This document shows, one piece after another, positions 21,027 to 33,387 of a stretch of DNA of 64,000 bases (the first letter of the stretch is position 1; each line of letters begins with the position of its first letter). Origin of the DNA: Nymphaea colorata (taxonomy: Eukaryota; Streptophyta; Magnoliopsida; Nymphaeales; Nymphaeaceae). The stretch is taken from the NCBI RefSeq assembly GCF_008831285.2, contig NC_045143.1, forward strand, positions 23,626,302-23,690,301. Direction: 5' to 3'. A program made the translations under genes and the position numbers. The notes under the pieces were generated by a model. It had not been told where the DNA came from. It did not search any database and saw only the letters and a list, made by a program, of their open reading frames with translations.

Positions 21027-21354
21027 GGCTATGGCTCAAACTATGGCTGAAATGTCGTGGGTTAGATCACTACTTGTAGAGTTGGATGTCTCAGTGAATC
21101 TCCCAATGAAGATGTATTGTGACAACAAGGCAGCTACATATATCGCTAACAATCCTGTCTTCCATGAGCGGACTAAACACATTGAAGTGGATTGCCACTA
21201 TATTCGGGACTTAGTTCAAGGAGGAATTGTTAGCACTATTCATGTCTCCTCAGAAGATCAGGCAGCAGATATTCTCACTAAAGCTCTTCCCATAGGCGAT
21301 TTCCTAAGATGTTGTAACAAACTGAGCATGATTGATATATATGCTCCAGCTTGA
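21016..21354 (+). pseudogene. copia C RNase H C-terminal fragment
   Basis: Reads VEYRAMAQTMAEMSWVRSLL, MKMYCDNKAATYIANNPVFH, TKHIEVDCHYIRDL and DQAADILTKALP to TGA at 21352-21354, the normal end of a copia polyprotein. It is in a different frame from the upstream gag-protease frame and lacks the first half of RNase H. The deletion junction carries a short AAG-type microhomology with its relatives. Confidence 0.85.
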
Positions 21355-21361
21355 GGGGGAG

Positions 21362-21542
21362 TGTTAAAGATACAAAAAAGGGGTTTTCTGAAATATTAGG
21401 AAGTTAGGGAAGGTCTCTTTAAATGTTTTGTTATTTTTAGTAGACTTCTCTTGTAATTTTCCCTAACCCTAATCTCTTAATAGAGATTAGGGTCACGTAA
21501 TGCATGATCACTTTTTGCCGCCTCTCTCTCTCTCTCGTAACA
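21362..21542 (+). repeat. 3' LTR of copia C
   Basis: Preceded by the purine tract GAGGGGGAG. One mismatch to the 5' LTR by eye. Confidence 0.95.
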
Positions 21543-21547
21543 CATAT

Positions 21548-21577
21548 AATATATATATACATATAATATATATATAT

Positions 21578-21623
<46 letters not shown>
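21548..21623. repeat. (AT)n/(GA)n microsatellite
   Basis: AT-rich dinucleotide array passing into AG dinucleotides. Element C inserted at its left edge. Confidence 0.9.
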
Positions 21624-21628
<5 letters not shown>

Positions 21629-22475
21629 CAGTTTTCCAAAAATATCATTTTTCAAATAGAAGATATAAGCAAAAATAAAATCTGAAAAAAAAATATTTCG
21701 AAAAAACACCACAAATAAAAATATCATGCTTTTTGCACATAAGAAATATATGTCAGTCAGTCTGTGTGTGTATATATGTAGATATAATTTTTTTACGTAT
21801 CTTTTGATATTCTGATAACTATTTTTCATTTTCAGCGTTCTTCTTTAAGAAAATTAATAGAAAACTCATAATTTCATAATTTCTTCTATTATTTTTAAAA
21901 TTTTGAGTTTTTTTAAAACTTTTTCTATTATTTTTTGGTCAATCAGGTAACCAGTCAAACCCAAACTAAGTAAGCCACCAGGGACCAGCCAAGAGCCAAG
22001 CCTCTTCCATGTTTCTTAATAGGAGACTTATGTATATATTGGAGTATGCTTCTTTCATGTCCTGGAAAGAATTCTTTATAGACTGGTTTTGCCTTACTGT
22101 CTATATCACATGGATGTGGATGAGCAGGCAAGATGCAATGAGTATAGTGGATGATACATCATTGTTAGGATGCAGGAACCATCTCTCTGTCTTACTCTCT
22201 ACACACACACACGCGCGCGCACACACATACACATACATATATGTATTATGTATGTATGTATGTATTATTATATGACGTTAAACAAAAAAATATGATTACC
22301 AATGAAAAAATCATATAGCTGCTGATGCAAAATGTTGATAATATCCTATACTGTTTGACTGGAAGCCATGAAGTATCTTGTTCTCTTCGCAGGTTCTTGT
22401 TGTGTTGGTGCAGGTGCACATGTAAAGTAAAGTAACCACACGATGCCACTCAATAAAGTTTTTTCACCTTTTTTC
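21624..22475. other. intron sequence, nothing recognised
   Basis: AT-rich, with an (AC)/(GC) dinucleotide tract at about 22201-22228 followed by TATG repeats. Confidence 0.5.
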
Positions 22476-22483
22476 TTGGTGCC

Positions 22484-22929
22484 CTATGTCACATAGGTAC
22501 GGGTACGGGTGCCGATGCGGGTACGGGTACTGACCATTTTCAAAAAACTTGGGTGTGGGGGTACGGCCGTATATATATATAGACAATAAGAAATACTTAA
22601 AAAATACGCATCAAAATAAAGAATATACATCAACACAAACAAATAAATAACATAGAAAATATATATCAACCGCTCTTGCAGCAGTGTGTTTAAGAAACCT
22701 ATGAAAAACTTTAAACATATGGACAACCAAGCAGCCCCCTATTCAAATATGAACATCAATCGAATTTTCACATCCAAAGAATAAAATAAAAAGTAAGGTG
22801 GAATAAATTAAATCCAAGTAAAATTAAGCAGTTTGGATCTATAGGTACCCAAGTGTCAAAGTACCCATTTTGGGTACGGGTACGGCGACATGGGTACGTG
22901 GACCTTACTGAAGTACCCATGTGACTTAG
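22484..22929. mobile_element. hAT-type MITE, 446 bp
   Basis: Terminal inverted repeats CTATGTCACATAGGTAC and (reverse complement of the right end) CTAAGTCACATGGGTAC match at 15 of 17 bases. The element is flanked by a perfect 8-bp direct repeat TTGGTGCC (22476-22483 and 22930-22937), the target-site size of hAT transposons. Subterminal GGGTACGGGTACGG repeats occur at both ends. No transposase is encoded. Confidence 0.85.
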
Positions 22930-23123
22930 TTGGTGCCTTAATGGACTTCCTTCTCTCTGAATGCACGCATGCAATTTGCCAATCTTTGGTCATCATATTG
23001 TTTGTGATCTAGTGCTTTTATGATCTAACATGCATCTCATGTTTCTTTGCATTAGTGAAAGGAAAAGAAAATAACATAATGTGGACTCCATTGAAAAACA
23101 CATTTGGAAGATGAGGTTCTTAC

Positions 23124-23175
23124 CAAGAGCCCACCAGTCAATGGCACTACTATGGCCGGTACCAGTAATAATTTC
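23124..23175 (-). CDS. PHOT2: phototropin (PHOT2-like), APE/DxW exon
   Basis: Encodes EIITGTGHSSAIDWWALG, kinase subdomain VIII-IX with the conserved D-x-W (DWWALG). Starts phase 0 after TCTTCAG and ends phase 1 at GTAAGA. It joins the preceding exon's ...EEYIAP to give the APE motif YIAPE. Between it and the next coding exon lie 10.5 kb of transposons. Confidence 0.95.
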
Positions 23176-24545
23176 CTGAAGAAAAGAAAATCCATGTAAA
23201 ATCCTTGTCATGGATGAAAACAAATGCAGCACAGATGTACATTTCAAAGTGTGCTCAAAAGATACTGAAAGTTCACAGGAAACAGAATTTTATATCCAGA
23301 ATACTGAAACAACACAACTTTCAAAGAAAAAATTAATTTGATTTGAAGTTCCTACTAATGCCGTGCATAGAAGGAAAGAACGGTTTCTAATGACGTACAG
23401 ACATTGTTAGGGTAATCTTAGACCTATCTTTGATACAGGTTCTCATGGCTCAGCACTCCATGGAGGGGTTACCCATACATGGAGGTACAACTGTTTCTTG
23501 AGGCTCTAAATTGGGAAACCTTCTCATGTCGGTGATCAGACTTTCAAGATAATAAGCAAAGCGTAACTTGTATTCTTGGAACATTCTTTCTGAAAATGAA
23601 GTTGTAGTTGCTTTTTAGAGCATTGAGTGTAGATATCACATAAATGCTTGAGAAACTCATTGACCATCTAAGTTATATGGCGCAGTTATTTAACAGATAT
23701 TCTCTTTCTATATAAAATGTACCTAGGTACATTGTATCTCTAGAAAACAGGCAATTAGAGGGTTCTGAACTTAAAGACCATCCTGCATGAACACTGAAAA
23801 GAACCACCATTTCATATGCAATAATTGCTTCATTTATGGCCTTTCAACTTTAACCACCATTTTTTTGACACTTCACATGCAATCGATAAATCTGAAAAAT
23901 AAACAAATGGATGCATGTGCATGTATGCACAAAATATAATTTCCCAACATGCTATCACATGTTACAGCCCCTATTTGCCAAAAATGTAGTAACCAATCAT
24001 GTTCAGTTCAAAGAAGCTAAATCATCCAAGCATGTGGAGTATGTCAGAAGAGAAATTCTCTTTAACAAAATTGATAATGAATTCCCTAAGTGAAGTTCTG
24101 GAAAAAGGTGACAACATATGAGAAACTTTTCATCTAAGTAACGTTCTTTTCATTTAAGTTACCTCTCTAGGGTATTCATAGAGGGAAAGTAGTCAGAGAT
24201 GACAAGGTTGATTGTCAAACAATCATTTTCTCCCAGTATGAAGAAAATCTCTTTATGAATGTGAAACCATAGAAGTCAAAATCACATGCAACTTTAGATT
24301 TTGACAAGCATTGATGAAAAAAAACCCCTGTACTGCTTCTTCTATAGTACCATTATGGTGCGACTTAAAACGAAAGTGTTAGAACTTTCATGGAGATCAT
24401 AATTAGGTCATGTTATTGATATAAAAAGGAAAAACAACTAAAAACATCAACAAGGTAGGACATAGCAATTGATAATCATCTTATTAGGTAATCATTGGAG
24501 GAAATATATTGGATAGAATCATGATTCAGGAAAAGATAACCATAC
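23176..24545 (-). other. phototropin intron, 1370 bp
   Basis: AT-rich; nothing else recognised. Confidence 0.7.
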
Positions 24546-24668
24546 TGGAGCAATGTACTCTTCAGTTCCCACGAATGAATTTGACTGAGTAGTCGGTTCT
24601 GCAAGAAATGTTGGAGGAATTTCATTTCTTGACCTTCGTTTCTTTGCCTTCAATGAGTTTCTCACAAT
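24546..24668 (-). CDS. PHOT2: phototropin (PHOT2-like), activation-loop exon
   Basis: 41 codons: IVRNSLKAKKRRSRNEIPPT, FLAEPTTQSNSFVGTEEYIA and P. This is the extended activation-loop insertion characteristic of AGC-VIII kinases, with the basic KKRRSR cluster. The two serines of QSNSFVGTEEY correspond to the activation-loop autophosphorylation sites known in phototropins. Phase 0 at both ends, donor GTATGG. Confidence 0.94.
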
Positions 24669-28338
<3,670 letters not shown>

Positions 28339-28388
28339 CTAGGCAATGAAGATATTCCAGGCCAACCACAACTTCTGCAGCATAAAAC
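28339..28388 (-). CDS. PHOT2: phototropin (PHOT2-like), 50-bp kinase exon
   Basis: A 50-bp exon encoding FYAAEVVVGLEYLHCL, kinase subdomain VIa. Its first base completes the Arg codon split from 54789-54892 and its last base starts the Gly codon finished at 25914. Splice sites GTTTTCAG and GTATTT are canonical. It is separated from the upstream exon by 26.4 kb. Confidence 0.95.
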
Positions 28389-28501
28389 CTGAAAACATAA
28401 TTATCAATCAATCAGGTCAACTAATGAATTAAACAAATGAAAGCACATTAAGCATTTCAAATATGCATAAATCTTCTTAAAAAACAAATGTAATTTTCAT
28501 G

Positions 28502-28503
<2 letters not shown>

Positions 28504-28535
<32 letters not shown>
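28504..28535. repeat. (AT)n microsatellite
   Basis: Uninterrupted AT dinucleotides. Confidence 0.95.
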
Positions 28536-28537
<2 letters not shown>

Positions 28538-30109
28538 AAATGTGTTTTAATATAATCAAGCAGGATCTTTCCCCAAAAGGTATGGTCAAGCAATAAATAG
28601 TCATTATATTAGAACTTAGGCATAGAGTCAAGTAAATCAAAGGTATTCATTTTGGTGATCTTGTTATGGCTAGTGTATTATTTGATACTAGTCCAGCATG
28701 TTAGTTTCTTTCTGCCTGTCTTGCAGCAACCTTGAGTCTTTCTCCTCCATCCACAATTTTTTTTTTATCAAAGCTAATTCTCCTTCAGGTGCTTAATTTG
28801 CATGTGATAATTGTCCTGGTTTAGCTAATTTAATTACTGATGTGGTCTTGTTTCTGGCATGAGTTGATTGTCAGATTTCTAAAGAGAAAACCAAAAGTTA
28901 GCAAACAAGAGAAGGAATAGAAAGAACCTTGATGATGGGCTGAAACAAGTCACATCCTTCTCATAATTAGATGTGACCTAATCCTCTTCATTACAATAGG
29001 ATTTTACAATATTTTGGTAGACAAAAATGCCCTATTATACAAACAATATTATATACTGCCATTTAAACCAAATACACAATGATCTGGGTTATAACCTTAT
29101 CAGATTCATTAAATGATATCTTATTAGCCTCCCTCAAATTGAACATTTAACCATGGGGACATTACAATAACATTATTTGAATTGGAACCAGATCAAAGCA
29201 AGATATGCACACCTTCTTTTCACTCATCCTCAAGTTGTAAATGGTTTTGAACCATTAAAAAACTTATCTTTGAGCATTCAAAACCTGTCATTATGTCATT
29301 TGTAAATAAATTCGCAACCAGTTCTTCAGCTTTGACAAACTCTGGTGCATTATTTTTTACTTCTGCCTTATAAAATGTTAGTCAATCTCAATGTGTTTAG
29401 CAAGATCGTGAAGAACTGAATAAAAAGACATGCTTATGGCACTTTCGTTATGACATGGTAAAAGAGCAAGAAATGTTGAACCCATGTAACCTCAGTTGTT
29501 GGCAGCCACCATGGGTTTGTACTTTGCTTCAATGTTGGATGCCATTTCACTCAAGGTATGCCCACCATGAGTTTCTAGTACTGCAATTTGGTTGAAGATG
29601 CTTCTCATACATTTTATGGGCTTTATGAACCAGATATTTCAGCTATTTCCTTATTTTGGTTGAAGTTATTTATGAAATTAAGCCTATCTAAGAATGAAGA
29701 CCAATGATTTGATCACTAGAAAGGAATACTTTATCTTGGGGAAAACGAAAGAATGTTTCAGAGGTGCAGAGCTTCCTCACCTTGGCAGTAGTACATGTTC
29801 TGGTTGAGATTTATCTCATACCATAGTCAAATCACTAAGGTCTCACGAAAAAGTAACAAAATTTATGTAAACACAGTGGCATAAAGGTGATTTCCAAGAG
29901 CGTAAGAAATGAGGCCCAAGTCCCAACTGCTCTTGTGTGAATTCACCTTTAGGCCAAAAAGGGTTCATAGTTTGTACTCATGCCTCTAGAGCTAGGCTAG
30001 ATATGCTGTTTTAAAGTATAAAATTGTAAGATATGTATCTAGGGAATCGAGGATTGATGAAAGAAATTGTCCCACTGATGAACTGAGTTGGTTCCACTCT
30101 ATGTTGTTA

Positions 30110-30236
30110 AGGCCTCGCCTAGGCATGGACTAAGCCTGACTCCACACCAGTCGCCTAAGTCCACCACTTAGGCAACTGGATATGTGTTGGCGCCTAAGCT
30201 GGGGCCAACACGCCTAGTCCATGAGAAAGTGAAAAG
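30110..30236. repeat. GCCTAGGC/GCCTAAG-rich repeat
   Basis: Many copies of CGCCTA(A/G)G and its complement (GGCCTCGCCTAGGC near the start, GCGCCTAAGCTGGGGCC and ACACGCCTAG near the end), typical of subterminal repeats of degenerate plant DNA transposons. Ends not defined. Confidence 0.45.
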
Positions 30237-30289
30237 TCCCATTCCCTTTCAATTAAAGTTTTTTAATTGAGTATATATTGTTATGTACT

Positions 30290-30406
30290 TTATTTTGTAC
30301 TGATTACATATTTTTATGTATTTTTATATTGATTATGTTGTTATATGTTTATTTTGTACTGATTACATATTTTTATGTATTTTTATATTGATTATGTTGT
30401 TATATG
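30290..30406. repeat. tandem duplication, 59-bp unit
   Basis: Two nearly perfect copies of an AT-rich unit beginning TTATTTTGTACTGATTACAT (30290 and 30349). Confidence 0.9.
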
Positions 30407-30542
30407 TATACTGTCATATATGTGTATACTGTTAGTCACTTAGTATGTTATATAGTATTGTGATATCTCATATCCTATATCGAAGGTTTGGTGGCATTCC
30501 CTATACTGTTGATAACTTGAGGCACTTTGTACATTTGGTGAT

Positions 30543-30770
30543 TTAGGTATGGTCCTAATATGGATCTTATCCAATTGTATATACTCAATGGCATTTTAGA
30601 CCTTTCATGACCTAATCTGTTTTGTGTTACAAAGAAGAGCTCTTCCATGTGATAAACGGCAGTTGCAGCAGTCAAGGGCTAGACTAGACAGTCTGTCCCC
30701 CATCATCTCCATAGACCAGATTCCACCAAGCAGCCCGGCAGGTTAGATTATTTAATTTTATTATATAGTA
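30543..30770 (+). repeat. diverged direct repeat, copy 1
   Basis: Aligns by eye with 31414-31625 through landmarks such as AGGTATG(G/A)(T/A)CCTAA, GTATATACT..A(T/G)GGCATTT, AGACCAGATTC, CAGCAGCCC and TTATTTAATTTT-like ends. Possibly two old copies of a short retroposon. Confidence 0.5.
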
Positions 30771-31413
30771 ATAGAGCATGATTCATTGCTGGAGCAATTT
30801 GAACGAGTATAGCTCTTGTTTCTTTCTCACAATCCTTTTTTATCTTACCTGCTATCTTTCTCCTTTGGATCATGAATATATTTTCTAATTATTATTGTCT
30901 CTTTTTTCATCCCTTCATGTAAACCTTTTCTCTTGTTCTTGTGCAGAAAGCCTCTCTTTTGGGGGTTGTACTCGGTTTGGTCTGGTCTCTTCCTTCTTAT
31001 CCTTCTTGTGTTGATTTTGTCTATTTTATGTCATTAATCAAATCCATTGCTTCTTTATTGTTCATTTAAGCTAATTAAATTTAACTATAGTGCTGCTGGA
31101 TTGAGTTTTGTTTCTCCATTCAGTTTCTTTTTATTCTAGTCTCTACTGGCTTTTCTCTCCTCGTTCTCTCATATCTGATTTCCGTTTTCATGGATTTGAT
31201 TATTTCACAGTCCAACCCCAATTAGTGCCAGAAAAGCTGAAAACAATAATTTTCTTACTTGGAAATGACAAACTTTTCCTTTCATTATGAGCTGTCCCCT
31301 GTCTGGGGATCTCGATGGTTCCATCAAGGAGCCTTTTAAGTGCACAAGAATCAAAAGCATGTCAGCTTGAGAGAGGCTGTTAAAATTGGTGTTACATGGT
31401 TAGTGTTTCAGGT

Positions 31414-31625
31414 ATGAACCTAACAGAGATTGGAGCCAGTCGTATATACTTCAGGGCATTTAAGGCCTTTCAGTCCCTAGTTTTCTTGTGCTATTAAAAA
31501 GAAATGCAACATAAACAAAAGGTTGCTGCAGCACTTAAGAGCTAGATATTCTGCTGTCCGGCATCTCACCAGACCAGATTCAGTTCAGCAGCCCAGAAGG
31601 TCAGACTATTTAATTTTCCTGAATA
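31414..31625 (+). repeat. diverged direct repeat, copy 2
   Basis: Second copy of the repeat at 30543-30770; the distance between starts is about 870 bp. Class unknown. Confidence 0.5.
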
Positions 31626-31732
31626 AGAATGTCAAGTATATTTCTTACAAAGTGAACTCAATACAAGGCAGCAACTATAGTGAAACTTTTCAAGAAGAAT
31701 GACTTTTTTATTGTTGTCATGCTGGAAAACCT

Positions 31733-32010
31733 TGTTAGCATATGGGGATCGGGTCTGTTCAGACCCGATCCATTCTCCTTATATCCACACGCCTAAAGTT
31801 ACTGGGCGGTGGCTCTCTTGTAATATTTTATAATTTTATGTACAAATCTGTTGTAACCTATTAGGGTTATTCTCTTTAATTAAAAGATTAAGGAACGCAC
31901 GGCAGTGTTAAGCCGGCTGCTCCCTTTCCTCCATCGTCTTCTTTCATCCTCTCCTCTCAATATATCTGTTTTGCATACGGAGAGACGAGTACTTTGTGAA
32001 GATTCTTACA
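31733..32010 (+). repeat. 5' LTR of copia A
   Basis: TGTTAGCATATG ... GATTCTTACA. A near-terminal palindrome has arms GGATCGGGTCTG and CAGACCCGATCC separated by TT (31746-31771). Confidence 0.95.
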
Positions 32011-32023
32011 TGGTATCAGAGCC
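32011..32023 (+). other. tRNA-iMet primer-binding site of A
   Basis: TGGTATCAGAGCC immediately after the LTR. Confidence 0.92.
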
Positions 32024-32230
32024 AGGTTGCATCGTCCTCCGGTGAGTGATTTCAGTTTGATGTGATTAGCCCTAATCTGCCCTAAATTCTTTCTTTTCTG
32101 GCGTGGTCATCCCTCTTCTCAGTTTCTGCCCTAAATCTTGCGTGATTTGCCCTAATTGATTTGCCCTAATCGTTGTGCCCTAATTTTCTCATCGTTTTGC
32201 CCAAATTTCTGTCGTTGCCCTAAATCAATT

Positions 32231-32585
32231 ATGGATCAGCCGACTCCCTCTCTTCTATCTTCTAGCTTTCTCTCCCAACTTATTTCTCAAAAGCTGAATC
32301 ATAGTAACTATTTGACTTGGAAACGTCAAATAGTCCCTTTTATTAAAAGTCATAGACTCTACGGGCATATCGATGGGACTACTCCAGCACCTCCTATGTA
32401 TATTGACCGTGAAGTGAAGAAGACCGTAGTGGGAGATCAAGCTGCTAGGGCTGCGGCTATGAGTGAAATCAGATTTGAATATGAAACATTACTGAAAATA
32501 ATCCTGAGTATGAAGTTTGGCTGGCTCACGACCAGTCCCTTGTTGCCTATATTACTTCTACTTTGTCAGAGGAAGTATTAGGAAG
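32231..32585 (+). pseudogene. copia A gag, N-terminal part
   Basis: Starts MDQPTPSLLSSSFLSQLISQ, then KLNHSNYLTWKRQIVPFIKS, as in copia gag (UBN2-like). A frameshift at about 32495 is followed by NPEYEVWLAHDQSLVAYITS in the shifted frame. The B1 insertion then splits the gene; it resumes at 37960. Confidence 0.85.
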
Positions 32586-32832
32586 TGTTGATAGATTGTG
32601 GGTTTCGGGTCGGATCCATACCCGACCCGCCTTGTAGCCCGTTTTGGGCTCTACTTAAGTCATGTAACCCTAATCCTTAAGTGTTAATGATAATCTTAAG
32701 AGAGAGAGAGTCTGGCTGCTAGTGGGCACCAACTCCTCCTCATTCGTGGTTTTTCTCCCTCGTGTTGAGGGTTTTCCACGTTACATCGTGATCATTGCTT
32801 CTCTTCCTCTTCTTCTTGTTCGTATCTCTACA
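32586..32832 (+). repeat. 5' LTR of copia B1
   Basis: TGTTGATAGATTG ... ATCTCTACA, with inverted arms CGGGTCGG/CCGACCCG (32606-32629) close to the start. Confidence 0.96.
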
Positions 32833-32845
32833 TGGTATCAGAGCC
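32833..32845 (+). other. tRNA-iMet primer-binding site of B1
   Basis: TGGTATCAGAGCC directly after the LTR. Confidence 0.93.
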
Positions 32846-33387
32846 GTGAAGTTCCGGCGTTTCTGGTTGTCTTTTGCCCGTGTTAGAGGAGAATCGCCCG
32901 ACACTGTTCATCGTCTCGCCCGTGCCCGACGCTCGTGCCCGAGCGTCGTCTGTCGTCCCGCCGCCGTCTCCGCCCAGCGCCGCCCTGATCAGCGCCGCTC
33001 AGGATTCCGCCGTCTCCGCCTAGCGACAACCGGCCCAGCGACGCCCTGATTAGCGCCGCTCAGGAATCTGCTACTTCCGCTCAGCGACGCCCTGCCCAGC
33101 GGCGTTCCCGTTCAGCCGCTTCCGCCCAGCGTCGGCCTGCCCAAACGACGACCTGTCCAGCGGCGGTCTTTTTCCGCCCAACGCCGTGTCCTTTTCCGGC
33201 GCCGTGCCGCTCTGCCTGGTCTGTTTCCGCCCAGCGCCGCGCCGACTGCCTGGCGCCGACTGCCTGGTCTGTTCCCACCCAGCGCCGCGCCGCTTTGCCT
33301 GGTTCCGTTTCCTGCTCTCTGTCCGTTTTTTGGTGTTGTATCGTGTGATTGCTTCTTGCTACCCTTGCTGCCTACTGGTCTGTGATT
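32846..33387 (+). other. GC-rich repetitive leader of copia B1
   Basis: About 540 bp of GC-rich sequence built from variants of CGCCCAGCG(C/T)CG and GCCCGACGC, very unlike the AT-rich surroundings. It lies between primer site and gag, where packaging or translation signals are expected. B3 has the same leader; B2's is rearranged. Confidence 0.8.

Larger units (their letters stand above)
18583..21542 (+). mobile_element. copia element C, complete non-autonomous insertion
   Basis: 181-bp LTRs at 18583-18763 and 21362-21542 differ at one base by eye (G/A in TAGT(G/A)GACTT). Perfect 5-bp target duplications CATAT lie at 18578-18582 and 21543-21547. Total 2960 bp. It keeps the primer site, leader, a 509-codon gag-protease frame, then an RNase H tail and purine tract. 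Integrase and reverse transcriptase are deleted between about 21013 and 21016. A recent insertion whose spread must have depended on enzymes from another copy. Confidence 0.95.
28389..31732 (-). other. 3' part of 26,400-bp phototropin intron (28389-54788)
   Basis: AT-rich intron DNA with an (AT)n tract (28504-28535), a GCCTAGGC-rich repeat with a 59-bp tandem duplication (30110-30406), and a diverged direct repeat pair (30543-30770 and 31414-31625). No gene recognised. Confidence 0.65.
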
